From Polynucleobacter sp. TUM22923 (GTDB lineage: Bacteria > Pseudomonadota > Gammaproteobacteria > Burkholderiales > Burkholderiaceae): DNA of 64,000 nt. Each line of letters begins with the position of its first letter. The first letter of the stretch is position 1. Position numbers and translations under genes: made by a program. Shown here piece by piece: positions 32,304-41,626 of the stretch. The stretch is taken from contig NZ_AP027274.1 in NCBI RefSeq assembly GCF_030295705.1, positions 1,054,001-1,118,000 on the forward strand, given 5' to 3'. Below the pieces are notes generated by a model. The model searched no databases, was not told the origin of the DNA, and was given only the letters and a program-made list of their open reading frames with translations.

Positions 32304-33356
32304 TTATTTATTAACCTTGTTGTACCAGAGCTCATGATGCTCTTTAGCCCAAGTTGCATCTACAGAGCCCGTTCTCATGCCATCTAATGAGCCTTGCATA
32401 CCAATAGATCCAATGTAGATGTGACCCATAGCCATAGTGGTCATCAGAATCGATGCGCTGCTGTGAACGATATTAGCAATTTGCATCGTTCCACGGATGT
32501 ACTGCACTTCCATGAACGGCACAATCATGTCGAGCACAAAACCAGAGGATGAGATTACCAAACCTAGGAATGTCATACCAAACCAAAACCAGATCTTCTC
32601 ACCGAAGTTAAAGAATCCTGCAGGCACATGCTTGCCACTCAGAATTCCACCAAAGGACATCAACCAAGCCATATCACCCTCACCAGGGATATTTTTTCTT
32701 ACTAGCAACAAGAAGAAAATGATGATACTAAGCGTGAATAGAGGGCCTGAAAAGTTATGAATATTCTTGCAAACCATCAAGAATGATCCGTAAGCGACGC
32801 CGCCCATTAGTGGTATTGCAAAGTACTTGCCGTAGAGGATCAATAAACCAGTTAATGCCAGACCGATAAAACTATAAGCCATTACCCAGTGTGTAAGGCG
32901 CTCAAGAAAACTGAAGCGCTTGATCAAATTGCCAGACATCGGCTCATGCAACTTAATTGGGCCTTTGACGACATACATTGCCACGATACCAAAGAACGCT
33001 AATGCCAATAACCATCCGCCGTAGACGGTGATGATCCCATTGCGAATCACTCTCCACTGCTCGCCTGAACGTTGAATCAAGACACTAGCTTCTTTATCCG
33101 GAATGCTGACAAAGTTGTAAGGGTCGCTGTTCGCTGTTGTGAAAATAGAGGGATTAGCTGGCTGGGATTGCGCCTGAGTTCCATTGGCCAAACTGTTTGG
33201 ATTGGCCGGGACGGATGGCGGGAAATCTACTCCGCTAGGTGATGGCAATGGTGCCATCGGTGGTCGCTCTGCAAAACTGGAGCCGCTCATTATGGCCAGG
33301 GACAACCCTGCTGCCATCACTAATGAGCTTAGGGCTTTAGAAAATGATTGATTCAT
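32304..33356 (-). CDS. fdhC: Formate dehydrogenase gamma subunit, cytochrome b
   Basis: A 350-residue membrane subunit. A signal peptide (about 1-29) is followed by a Pro/Asn/Ser-rich periplasmic stretch (30-105), a helix near 110-130 and then the four-helix cytochrome b556 core. Likely heme histidines are in RLTHWVMAY, CKNIHNFSG and the IVHSSAS...GHIYIG region. It takes electrons from the beta subunit to quinone and anchors the enzyme at the periplasmic face. The long N-terminal extension relative to E. coli FdnI is usual for the gamma subunits of this bacterial group. Confidence 0.9.
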   Translation of the reverse strand: MNQSFSKALSSLVMAAGLSLAIMSGSSFAERPPMAPLPSPSGVDFPPSVPANPNSLANGTQAQSQPANPSIFTTANSDPYNFVSIPDKEASVLIQRSGEQWRVIRNGIITVYGGWLLALAFFGIVAMYVVKGPIKLHEPMSGNLIKRFSFLERLTHWVMAYSFIGLALTGLLILYGKYFAIPLMGGVAYGSFLMVCKNIHNFSGPLFTLSIIIFFLLLVRKNIPGEGDMAWLMSFGGILSGKHVPAGFFNFGEKIWFWFGMTFLGLVISSSGFVLDMIVPFMEVQYIRGTMQIANIVHSSASILMTTMAMGHIYIGSIGMQGSLDGMRTGSVDATWAKEHHELWYNKVNK

Positions 33357-33403
33357 ACTAGTATCCTTAAACGTTTTCGCTTTATTTATTGTTATTTAAA
33401 AGA

Positions 33404-33640
33404 TCACTTAACGCGACTGTATTCATTTTGTTTCTGAGTACGTTTTTCAATCGACTCTGTCCAGCTTGCATTATTTCCAGGCTTCCAGTTCTTCGTCATG
33501 TAGCCGTTATCTGCGCCCATGTAAGGAGCAACGTCAGGACGCTTAGCGGCTTTAGCTGCTAGTTCAGGAGGCTCTGTGCAAGCAGTCAACAGAAAAGCTG
33601 CTGCGAGGCCAAGACCTAGGGTTTTTAAATGAAATTGCAT
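33404..33640 (-). CDS. Small lipoprotein inside the formate dehydrogenase operon
   Basis: A 78-residue protein with a lipoprotein signal: hydrophobic core LGLGLAAAFLL and lipobox LTAC with C21. The mature part is about 58 residues, hydrophilic, with two tryptophans and three tyrosines. The start overlaps the beta subunit stop (TAATG). Its place between beta and gamma genes suggests assembly or anchoring of the complex, which is inference. I know no characterised homologue. Confidence 0.7.
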   Translation of the reverse strand: MQFHLKTLGLGLAAAFLLTACTEPPELAAKAAKRPDVAPYMGADNGYMTKNWKPGNNASWTESIEKRTQKQNEYSRVK

Positions 33641-34296
33641 TATTTGGCTCCTGGAATCTTAGCGGCTGCAGTTGGTTTTGGATCCGGGGTACCTGGACCA
33701 CCGTAAGCTGTTGACCATCCAAATAGGTTGGAACCAGTAAATCGACCGTTAGCCTCACGAGCGGCTACACGACTATTAAAGATACCGCTAATTACTTCGC
33801 TATCGCCACCAATCAAAGCTTTGGTTGAGCACATCTCAGCGCAAAGAGGTAACTTACCCTCTGCCAAGCGATTGCGTCCATATTTCTCAAATTCAGCAAC
33901 GCTGCCGTTTGCTTCTGGGCCACCGCTACAGAATGTGCATTTGTCCATCTTGCTACGAACACCAAAGGCGCCTGAACTCAAGAACTGTGGCGCACCAAAT
34001 GGGCAAGCAAAAGAACAGTATCCGCAGCCGATGCAGATGTCTTTGTCATGCAAGACAACGCCTTCATCTGTGCGGTAGAAACAGTCTACTGGGCAAACAG
34101 CCATACATGGCGCGTCGGTACAGTGCATACAAGCCACTGATATTGATTTCTCTTTACCGATAATGCCGTCATTGACTGTAACTACTCGGCGACGATTAAC
34201 GCCCCAAGGTACTTCGTTATCGTTCTTACAAGCTGTAACACAGCCGTTGCACTCAATACAACGCTCGGTATCACAAATAAATTTCATTCTTGCCAT
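33640..34296 (-). CDS. fdhB: Formate dehydrogenase beta subunit, four [4Fe-4S] clusters
   Basis: A 218-residue iron-sulfur subunit. Cysteine groups are CIECNGCVTAC (near 13-23), CMHCTDAPCMAVCPVDC, CIGCGYCSFACPFGAP and CTFC followed by a late cysteine in LCAEMC. That supports four clusters, as in DMSO-reductase-family beta subunits. It carries electrons from the alpha to the gamma subunit. There is no C-terminal membrane helix, unlike FdnH. It lies 27 bases after the alpha gene, and its stop overlaps the small lipoprotein gene. Confidence 0.93.
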   Translation of the reverse strand: MARMKFICDTERCIECNGCVTACKNDNEVPWGVNRRRVVTVNDGIIGKEKSISVACMHCTDAPCMAVCPVDCFYRTDEGVVLHDKDICIGCGYCSFACPFGAPQFLSSGAFGVRSKMDKCTFCSGGPEANGSVAEFEKYGRNRLAEGKLPLCAEMCSTKALIGGDSEVISGIFNSRVAAREANGRFTGSNLFGWSTAYGGPGTPDPKPTAAAKIPGAK

Positions 34297-34323
34297 GATG
34301 TTCTCCTGACTTTAATTTTTAAC

Positions 34324-37305
34324 TTAGGCAAATTTTTCGATTTGGCACATGGTGGTTTTGGTTTCCTGCATCATGGTTACTTGATCGTAACCATAAGTAG
34401 TTGCAGTATTCACAGACTCACCTAAAACGATTGGTGCAGCACCTTCTGGGTAATACTTTCTCAGATCAGCACCCTGCCACCAGCCAGAGAAGTGGAATGG
34501 CACAAATGCCGTTTCCGCATCAACCCGCTCGGTAACCATCGCACGCACCTTGATTTTGGCGCCTGTTGGTGACTTAACCCACACATAATCCCAGTTCTTG
34601 ATACCGCGATCTGCAGCAGCTTTGGGGTTAATCTCCACAAAGTTCTCTTGCTGCAACTCTGCTAACCAAGGATTTGAACGCGTCTCCTCGCCTCCACCCT
34701 CGTACTCGACTAATCGACCTGAGGTGAGGATGATTGGGAACTTCTCATATAACTTCTCTTTCAAGTTCTGATCTTGCACAGTCTTGTAAAGCGTTGGTAA
34801 GCGCCAGAAGTTCTTCTTATCTCCAGAAGTTGGATACTTACGCATCATTGGCTCGTTGGTACTGTAAAGCGCCTCACGATGGACTGGAATAGCATCTGGG
34901 AAGTTCCAAACTACCGCACGTGCTTTAGCGTTTCCGAATGGATGACATCCGTTTTTCATGACTACGCGCTGAATACCACCGGATAAGTCCGTCTTCCAAT
35001 TCTTACCTTCAGCAAGCTTTTGCTCTTCTTCAGTAAGCTGGTTCCACCAGCCAAGCTTCTTGACCAACACGTGATCAAACTCTGGATAACCCGTTTTGAT
35101 TGCAGAACCCTTGGAGTAAGAACCATCTTCTGCCAATAGGTTAACGCCGTCTTTCTCAACACCAAAGTTAGCGCGGAAATTACCGCCGCCTTCCATGACG
35201 CTCTTACTGGTGTCATATAAGTTTGGTGAACCTGGATGCTTAATTGATGCAGTACCGTAACAAGGCCAAGGCAAGCCATAGTAATCACCAGTCGTATCGT
35301 AACCAGATACAGGATCAACACCACCGCGAGACTTCAAAGTAAGTGGGTCGAAATTGCCCGCCATACGCATGTGCGCCTTAATACGCTCAGGTGTTTGACC
35401 CGTGTAACCAATAGTCCAGCATGAACGATTAATTTCGCGCAAGATATCTTCGATCTGAGGCTCTCTCCATTGCTTACCTGCGTACTTAGAGCTCAGCATC
35501 TTATAGTTCTTTGAGAGTTCTTCACCAAAACCAAGGCGATCAGCAAAAGCCTGCATGATGACGTGGTCAGGTGCGGACTCAAATAACGGATCTATCACCT
35601 TCTCACGCCATTGGATTGAACGGTTAGAGGCTGTTACTGAGCCCTGTGTTTCAAACTGAGTGGTCGCTGGCAGCAAATAGACATTTCTATTTTTGTTAAC
35701 CGTATTACCTTCAGCTGGTGGCATCGCCGCCATTGCTGCAGCTGCAGTTGGATAGGGATCAACAACAACTAACAGATCCAGCTTATCCATAGCGCGCTTC
35801 ATATCCAAGCCGCGAGTTTGTGAGTTAGGTGCATGACCCCAGAAAAACAAGCCTTTGACATTGGTCTGCTGATCAACCATGTCATTATTTTCTAGTACAG
35901 CATCGACCCAACGTGAAACTGTTGTGCCTGACTTCTCCATCATGTCTGGCGCATAACGACCTTTGATCCACTCGTAGTCAACACCCCATACAGAGGCAAA
36001 GTGCTTCCAAGACCCTGCAGCAAGTCCGTAGTAGCCAGGCAATGAGTCTGGATTAGGCCCTACATCGGTAGCGCCTTGAACGTTACAGTGACCACGGAAA
36101 ATGTTTGTGCCTCCACCGGATTTTCCGACGTTACCCAAGGCCAACTGGAGGATGCAAGAAGCACGAACTACAGCGTTACCAGTGGTGTGCTGAGTTTGAC
36201 CCATACACCAAACAATCGTACTTGGACGATTTTTTGCCATCGTTTCAGCAACTTTGTAAACTTGTGCTTCAGGAACACCACAAGCTTCTTCTACGTTCTT
36301 AGGCGTCCATTTTTCCATCACTTCTTTACGGATCTGGTCCATACCGTATACACGGTCATTGATGTACTTCTTATCTTCCCAGCCATTGTTAAAGATGTGG
36401 TACAAAACGCCGAACACAAACGGAATGTCTGTTCCGGAACGAATACGAACATATTGATCTGACTTTGCAGCTGTACGGGTGTAGCGTGGGTCTACAACCA
36501 TGACCTTGCAACCCTTTTCCTTGGCATGCATCAAACTCAACATCGACACTGGATGAGCTTCGGCCGCATTTGAACCAATGTACAAAGCTGCCTTGGAGTT
36601 CATCATGTCGTTGTAACTATTAGTCATGGCGCCATAGCCCCAGGTGTTTGCTACACCGGCAACCGTAGTTGAGTGACAAATACGCGCCTGATGGTCTGTG
36701 TTGTTAGTTCCAAAGAAAGAAACCCACTTACGCAACAAATAAGCCTGCTCGTTACTCTGCTTAGATGAGCCTACGAAGAACATCGCATCTGGGGAATACT
36801 TGGTGCGGATGTCTTTCATCTGAGCAGAAATCTCTGTCAGCGCTTGGTCCCATGAAATTTTCTGGTACTTTCCATCAACCAGCTTCATTGGGTAGCGTAG
36901 ACGGAATTCGCCATGGCCATGTTCGCGAAGGGCCGCGCCCTTAGCGCAATAGGAACCCATATTAATCGGGGAATCGAAGTTGGAGTCTTGACGTATCCAA
37001 ACACCATTCTCTACTGTAGCGTCTGTGGAACAGCCAACGGAGCAATGGGAGCAAACGGTTCGCTTGACTTCAATCTTACCTTTGCCGTCCAACATTTTTC
37101 TGTCGACGGGATCAGCAACCGCTTTTTGGACAAAACTCAGTTGACTTGCCGCTATTCCAGCACCAACTCCAACACCCGATCGCTTAAGAAAGGTTCGGCG
37201 ATCCATCGTCGGTACGGCAGCTTTTAAACCACGCGAGAGACTGCCAATCAGATGAGAGGTTGAGCGGCTACTTTGTGGTGTATTGGATTTACGAGTCAGA
37301 CTCAT
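34324..37305 (-). CDS. fdhA: Formate dehydrogenase alpha subunit, Tat-exported, cysteine type
   Basis: A 993-residue catalytic subunit with bis-MGD Mo or W. A twin-arginine motif DRRTFLKRSG (R36-R37) follows an unusually long 33-residue leader; the start ATG at 37305 has AGGGA seven bases upstream. The first [4Fe-4S] cluster uses C85, C88, C92 and C120. The metal ligand is C210 in QARICHSTTVAG, where E. coli FdnG has selenocysteine, so no SECIS element is needed. The following histidine H211 is the catalytic partner. It oxidises formate to CO2 in the periplasm. Neighbouring tungstate-type transporter genes leave open W in place of Mo. Confidence 0.95.
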   Translation of the reverse strand: MSLTRKSNTPQSSRSTSHLIGSLSRGLKAAVPTMDRRTFLKRSGVGVGAGIAASQLSFVQKAVADPVDRKMLDGKGKIEVKRTVCSHCSVGCSTDATVENGVWIRQDSNFDSPINMGSYCAKGAALREHGHGEFRLRYPMKLVDGKYQKISWDQALTEISAQMKDIRTKYSPDAMFFVGSSKQSNEQAYLLRKWVSFFGTNNTDHQARICHSTTVAGVANTWGYGAMTNSYNDMMNSKAALYIGSNAAEAHPVSMLSLMHAKEKGCKVMVVDPRYTRTAAKSDQYVRIRSGTDIPFVFGVLYHIFNNGWEDKKYINDRVYGMDQIRKEVMEKWTPKNVEEACGVPEAQVYKVAETMAKNRPSTIVWCMGQTQHTTGNAVVRASCILQLALGNVGKSGGGTNIFRGHCNVQGATDVGPNPDSLPGYYGLAAGSWKHFASVWGVDYEWIKGRYAPDMMEKSGTTVSRWVDAVLENNDMVDQQTNVKGLFFWGHAPNSQTRGLDMKRAMDKLDLLVVVDPYPTAAAAMAAMPPAEGNTVNKNRNVYLLPATTQFETQGSVTASNRSIQWREKVIDPLFESAPDHVIMQAFADRLGFGEELSKNYKMLSSKYAGKQWREPQIEDILREINRSCWTIGYTGQTPERIKAHMRMAGNFDPLTLKSRGGVDPVSGYDTTGDYYGLPWPCYGTASIKHPGSPNLYDTSKSVMEGGGNFRANFGVEKDGVNLLAEDGSYSKGSAIKTGYPEFDHVLVKKLGWWNQLTEEEQKLAEGKNWKTDLSGGIQRVVMKNGCHPFGNAKARAVVWNFPDAIPVHREALYSTNEPMMRKYPTSGDKKNFWRLPTLYKTVQDQNLKEKLYEKFPIILTSGRLVEYEGGGEETRSNPWLAELQQENFVEINPKAAADRGIKNWDYVWVKSPTGAKIKVRAMVTERVDAETAFVPFHFSGWWQGADLRKYYPEGAAPIVLGESVNTATTYGYDQVTMMQETKTTMCQIEKFA

Positions 37306-37367
37306 ATTTTGTCCCTGAAAAAATTATTATTAGATAAGTATGTAACAGTTAAAACTTAAATCCCAAT

Positions 37368-37589
37368 TCACATCTTGGTGGTTTCGTAGTACTTACGAAT
37401 GTGGGCAGACAACTGATAACCATCATCTTTAGGCTTAACAGTGCTACCAATTTCTTGGATCACAGCCTTACCGATTGACGTTTGGGAAGCAACCGCAACA
37501 GCACCAACAGTAGCGCCCGCTCCAATGAAAAACTTCCTGCGTGAGGGCTTGTTTGTTTCGGTAACTGCGGTAGTAGATTTAGTGCCCAT
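37368..37589 (-). CDS. Formate dehydrogenase-region Tat-target small protein
   Basis: A 73-residue protein with a twin-arginine signal SRRKFFIGAG (R17-R18) and a short mature part ending in ISAHIRKYYETTKM-like sequence (actual LSAHIRKYYETT). It matches the known small Tat-target protein found beside formate dehydrogenase genes. Its function is unknown; it may be a subunit or be co-exported. It lies 62 bases before the alpha gene and about 130 bases after the chaperone gene, a gap that may hold the promoter of the structural genes. Confidence 0.85.
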   Translation of the reverse strand: MGTKSTTAVTETNKPSRRKFFIGAGATVGAVAVASQTSIGKAVIQEIGSTVKPKDDGYQLSAHIRKYYETTKM

Positions 37590-37717
37590 CGTATGCTCCC
37601 AATTAGTGCAAATTTGTTTGTGCGATTCTATAGTGAAATTGCGTTTTTGACATATTTGTTACATTAAATTTAAATGACGAATAGAGCCACTAGGGTATTC
37701 CCTAAAAAGAGACCGAT

Positions 37718-38377
37718 TTAAATCATGTCAAAACTTTGCGCTTCTATCGCCAAAAATTCTCTCGTCAAGGCGGAGACTGAGTGGTAGAGGGGCATGTCAG
37801 GAACATCCTCGATGGCGTCACATAATTGGTCGTACCAAGGAAGGATATGCTCGGTAAAAAAGACCCTTTGCTTTGTAAGGTTTGATATAGCAACATCATC
37901 GCCTGCAATTAAGTACCGCATCACTTCACATAGCGCAGCAATGTGGTCTTCAGTTTCCGTAATCTCTTCTGCAGCCTCTAAACCAAGCTCCATGAGAGCA
38001 CTGCGAATACTCACCAAAGGCCTCTCATTTAAATAGCCGGCCATATAGAAGGAGCCATTCAGAATGACATTGGGACGCCCTACACTGATGAAGTTTGAAT
38101 CAAACTCTTTACGCCATACTCCAGCGGAGTTGCTCTTGGCCGCTTCGACCAAGTTATTCCAAACTCTGGATAAGGATGCGCCCTCAGCGTACTCATCCTG
38201 ACCCTCAGGCACGGAGGCAACAATCTGGTCCAAAAGCGCTTGATCTGGCGGAAGATGGAAAAGTCTGGCGATCAAGCCATACAAATCGGCGCGCGCCAGA
38301 TCTTCTGGCAGCCCAACATCACCAACCTCCGTTGAAGCGTGCTCTGCTGTAGCCATCTCTTTTAATTGTTCGCTCAT
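37718..38377 (-). CDS. TorD-family molybdoenzyme chaperone
   Basis: A 219-residue all-helical cytoplasmic protein. TorD/DmsD traits are the N-terminal ADLYGLIARLFHLPPD, the central NGSFYMAGYLNERPL and the late DHIAALCEVMRYLI. Such proteins bind the Tat signal of a molybdoenzyme and hold it until the cofactor is inserted. The client is presumably the alpha subunit encoded next door. It follows the polyferredoxin gene by 20 bases. Confidence 0.87.
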   Translation of the reverse strand: MSEQLKEMATAEHASTEVGDVGLPEDLARADLYGLIARLFHLPPDQALLDQIVASVPEGQDEYAEGASLSRVWNNLVEAAKSNSAGVWRKEFDSNFISVGRPNVILNGSFYMAGYLNERPLVSIRSALMELGLEAAEEITETEDHIAALCEVMRYLIAGDDVAISNLTKQRVFFTEHILPWYDQLCDAIEDVPDMPLYHSVSALTREFLAIEAQSFDMI

Positions 38378-38397
38378 TATTATTTGTTCTTTATTCT

Positions 38398-40488
38398 TTA
38401 TTCTTTATTCACCATATCAACTACCCGACAATCACTACACATTTTCAGACGCTCTAACGCTTCACCCGAGAATGCGCTGTGCGCTCCTAGCTTAATTAAC
38501 ATCAGGTCAATCATCTTCGAAGTACCAAAGACCTTGCCGCAACTAATGCAATGAAAAGGCTTGGTCTCGTTGATTTCAACTTTCTGCTTACGTTGCTCTA
38601 CCGTTAATAGGCGTGGCGCCAACACCAAAGCTTGCTCAGGGCAAGTTTGAACGCAAATGCCGCATTGAACGCACTGCTTTTCAATAAAGGATAGTTTAGG
38701 CTCGTCTAAATTGTCCAGCAGAGCCCCTTCAGGACAACTGCCGACACAAGACATGCACAAGGTACAGGTATCTTGGTTGATCTTCAGGCCACCCAGAAAG
38801 GAGGACTTTGGCAAAGCTACTCCCTCTGCAGGTAAAGGCGTCTTAGCCTGTTTTTGCAAGTGCTCCAGAACAGCCTCAATCGTTTCGCGTTTTTGATCAC
38901 CCAAGCCAAAGCTGGCTGGGGAACAAATGGCTGGCAATGGGCCACGCTGACGTAACTTGGCCATGGCTGAAGAGGCACGCTGCAGATCCCCAGTTGAGTC
39001 AAGCTGAATCAAGGCAATTCTGCCGTCAAATCCATAGGCAGCCAAAATTGCATTACCAAGAGCGCATTGCTCTTCTAGGGCAGCGCTATATGACGGGTCC
39101 TCATCACCAGTTAGCAACAAAATGACTTCACCAAAACCATAGGCTAGTGCGCCCAGCCAAAGATCCAATCCTGTTGAGGCAATATGCTCTATGCCATAAG
39201 GCAATACAAAGGATGGCAGGCCATCAAACTGTTTTGGGCGAAGATGCGCTGAGCGCCCCAAAGAGTCGATTAGCTGCGTGCCTGCCGTAAGTGTATGCAG
39301 TAATAAAGAAGGGGTTACAGCTTGCTTGAGCTTGGCACTCTCAGCCCCATAGACATTGGCCAGTAATTTTATTTCTTTCCCTTGGTGCGCCACACTAGGG
39401 TAGTTATATCGCATAGCACCAGATGGGCAAACCGTCGCGCAAGCTCCGCAACCCATACACAGATTTGGGTTTACTTCTACGGTACCTTGGCCATTCTTAA
39501 ACAGCGAACTGATAGCACCGGTAGAGCAGGCATCAATACAAGCGTTGCACCCTACTTTGCCATTACGCCCATGAGCGCAAACTTTTTGATCGTACGCAAA
39601 ATATTTCGGCTTTTCAAACTCACCCACTAAACCCAATAACTCATTGGCAACCATTGCCTGCTCTAGTGGATCTTGACCGGGCGCAAAATATCCTTGCGGT
39701 GTTTGACTCATACGCATCTGGGGTTTGACGCGCAAATCCATAATCACATCAAATTCAGAGCTACGTTTGCGATCTACGCGATCAAATGCGATTGCGCCGA
39801 TGCCAGCGCAGGCAGTTACGCAAGCGCGATGAGACTTGCATTTATCCAAATCAATCTGGAAAGCGTCATCAATCGCGCCCTCCGGACAGACTTCAACGCA
39901 AGCTCCACAGCGAGTACACATTTCTGGATCGATGGGGTTTTGTAAATCCCAGTCCACCGTAAAGTGGCCAAGATAACCATCTAATTTCGTCACGGCGCCC
40001 GTATAAATCGGAAAATTTCTGGCAATAGGTAATGCACCAGGTTCTGTGCACAGAACCGATACGTCCAATGAGCTGCTCAATTTTTCGGCCCAGGGCAAGG
40101 CCTGGCCTCCAGGTCCAATTACTAGTAAGCGCCCCTGGCTTTCATAATTCACTACCGGAACTGGCTCTGCCTCTGGCATATCAGCCAAAGCCAATAAAGC
40201 AGCAATCTTTGGCCCAGAAGTTTTGGCCTCTTGTGTCCAGCCCGCAATTTCGCGAATATTAACAAACCGTAACGGTGCCACTAAGGCCTTTTCAGATTGC
40301 TCTGCCAGTTCAGCAAATAAAGCGCTCTCTTGAGTGCAGGCAATGATCAACGCTTCATCGCCATTCATCGCTTTCATGGCTAAACCCACTTCTTGTCTAC
40401 ATAAAGAAGTGTGAATCGGCATACCTAAAGCCTTGGAATCCAAGGGCATAGTTCCGTTACAGTTACAAACTAATTTTTGACTCATCAA
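38398..40488 (-). CDS. Polyferredoxin accessory protein of formate dehydrogenase
   Basis: A 696-residue soluble protein with many cysteine clusters. They include CTRCGACVEVC (near 192), CKSHRACVTAC, CNACIDAC, CMGCGACATVC, CTLCMSCVGSC and CVQCGICVQTC, plus a C-terminal zinc-ribbon-like CISCGK...CSDC. The N-terminus CNCNGTMPLD and the first 150 residues resemble a disulfide-reductase-type accessory domain. It is a known companion of betaproteobacterial formate dehydrogenases; electron transfer or cluster delivery during maturation is inferred, not shown. It follows the DUF3306 gene by eight bases. Confidence 0.85.
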   Translation of the reverse strand: MMSQKLVCNCNGTMPLDSKALGMPIHTSLCRQEVGLAMKAMNGDEALIIACTQESALFAELAEQSEKALVAPLRFVNIREIAGWTQEAKTSGPKIAALLALADMPEAEPVPVVNYESQGRLLVIGPGGQALPWAEKLSSSLDVSVLCTEPGALPIARNFPIYTGAVTKLDGYLGHFTVDWDLQNPIDPEMCTRCGACVEVCPEGAIDDAFQIDLDKCKSHRACVTACAGIGAIAFDRVDRKRSSEFDVIMDLRVKPQMRMSQTPQGYFAPGQDPLEQAMVANELLGLVGEFEKPKYFAYDQKVCAHGRNGKVGCNACIDACSTGAISSLFKNGQGTVEVNPNLCMGCGACATVCPSGAMRYNYPSVAHQGKEIKLLANVYGAESAKLKQAVTPSLLLHTLTAGTQLIDSLGRSAHLRPKQFDGLPSFVLPYGIEHIASTGLDLWLGALAYGFGEVILLLTGDEDPSYSAALEEQCALGNAILAAYGFDGRIALIQLDSTGDLQRASSAMAKLRQRGPLPAICSPASFGLGDQKRETIEAVLEHLQKQAKTPLPAEGVALPKSSFLGGLKINQDTCTLCMSCVGSCPEGALLDNLDEPKLSFIEKQCVQCGICVQTCPEQALVLAPRLLTVEQRKQKVEINETKPFHCISCGKVFGTSKMIDLMLIKLGAHSAFSGEALERLKMCSDCRVVDMVNKE

Positions 40489-40496
40489 TATTCTTC

Positions 40497-41081
40497 TTAA
40501 CTAATCTTCTTATCCGTAGGGATTAAATCGGGGCTGTCTACCCCGCTGTTGGCAAGGGAATGTGTGGATGTTATATCAGTCTGCTCGGGCGTAGGCAAGA
40601 TAAGCGCATTTGACTCGGGTGCCGGTACAGAAGCCGCTATCTTAGAGCCATCTGCCGTATTAGATTCCTTGATATCTTTAGCGTCCTTGGGATCTTTGCG
40701 AAAGATGTTAAGCATGTCTGATTGCACCATCCGCTTGAGCATTTCCAGTGGAATGGGATCTGGCTTGGAATAGTCATCAATGTAGATATCTAAGCCGTCC
40801 ATCACATTAAAGTGTGGGTCGGAGAACATTTTCTTCATGGCGGCCTGCTGAACGGCTGGATCGACGCCTGGGTCCATAAATGCTGAAAAATCAGGAGCAA
40901 AACGGTCTATTTTGTCCGCATCCTCTAAGGTCATTGGAGCTGGCGTTTCCTGCGGCTCAGCCAAATCCGCCTCCACTGGGGGGGCGCTAACTGGCTTCAC
41001 CTCAGGTACGGCGCTCTTTTCAGGCTCGAGCTGCTCCCCCGATTTACGGCGCGACCACCGACTTAAAAAGCCATCCGCCAT
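40497..41081 (-). CDS. DUF3306 protein
   Basis: A 194-residue acidic, mostly disordered protein starting MADGFLSRWSRRKSGE, the usual DUF3306 opening. The conserved block is about 55-120 (DADKIDRFAPDFSAFMDPGV, then MFSDPHFNVMDGLDIYIDDY). It occurs with DUF3305, TorD and the polyferredoxin in formate dehydrogenase loci; its role is unknown. Its ATG shares one base with the DUF3305 stop (TAATG). Confidence 0.85.
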   Translation of the reverse strand: MADGFLSRWSRRKSGEQLEPEKSAVPEVKPVSAPPVEADLAEPQETPAPMTLEDADKIDRFAPDFSAFMDPGVDPAVQQAAMKKMFSDPHFNVMDGLDIYIDDYSKPDPIPLEMLKRMVQSDMLNIFRKDPKDAKDIKESNTADGSKIAASVPAPESNALILPTPEQTDITSTHSLANSGVDSPDLIPTDKKIS

Positions 41082-41620
41082 TAATCTTCCGCCGAACGAT
41101 CGGCGCCCCTGAATGAGGCTGGACGATGGCGCTTTTTGGGCTCTGGTCGGTAATGCTCGCTGACGTATTCCTCTAACCAGGAGGCATGTTCTGCACTAAG
41201 CGGTACGTTATCGACTGATTCTCCGCCGTCTAGTAAACGCCCTGCTTCGTTATAACTGACACAAATACGGTGAGGAACAGCAAAGGTTGGCTCTGATTTA
41301 GCAAGTTCAATTGATTGCGCATCAACGTAGCGTTCAATATCCTCTTCCAGACGCCACATGACAAACCAGCATGGTTTCTCTGACGAAAGATTTAAGTAAT
41401 AACCTTCTGCCTCATCCGGAAAGAGGTTCAGCTCATAACCCGTGAAGAGCCAAGATTCCCCTTGCTCATCTCGCCCTAAAAACTGCCCAGAAATCTTAGC
41501 GGACGGAATACCTTCAGGCGTATATTGCCCAAAGTCAGGCAGGACCTCCTGCGGCTCCCAACGAAAAGAAATCCAAGGATTATCAATAAACTGCTTTCGC
41601 ATCAGCACTGCAAATCGCAT
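41081..41620 (-). CDS. DUF3305 protein
   Basis: A 179-residue soluble protein with the DUF3305 core RFAVLMRKQFIDNPWISFRW and later LNLSSEKPCWFVMWRLEED. The C-terminal 20 residues are basic (KKRHRPASFRG). Its function is unknown, but it always appears with DUF3306 in formate dehydrogenase maturation loci, so a maturation role is likely. It follows the Mrp/ApbC gene by six bases. Confidence 0.85.
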   Translation of the reverse strand: MRFAVLMRKQFIDNPWISFRWEPQEVLPDFGQYTPEGIPSAKISGQFLGRDEQGESWLFTGYELNLFPDEAEGYYLNLSSEKPCWFVMWRLEEDIERYVDAQSIELAKSEPTFAVPHRICVSYNEAGRLLDGGESVDNVPLSAEHASWLEEYVSEHYRPEPKKRHRPASFRGADRSAED

Positions 41621-41626
41621 ATAGCC

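Noticed and set aside
36076..36462. 128-residue plus-strand frame within the formate dehydrogenase alpha gene
   Set aside because: Lies wholly inside a well-supported coding sequence on the other strand, with no family features.
37640..37680. TTGACA on the plus strand as a promoter
   Set aside because: No plus-strand gene follows; neighbours are all on the minus strand.
37691..37704. AGGG-TATT-CCCT palindrome as a terminator after the TorD-like gene
   Set aside because: The stem is only four to six bp and no T-run follows on either strand.
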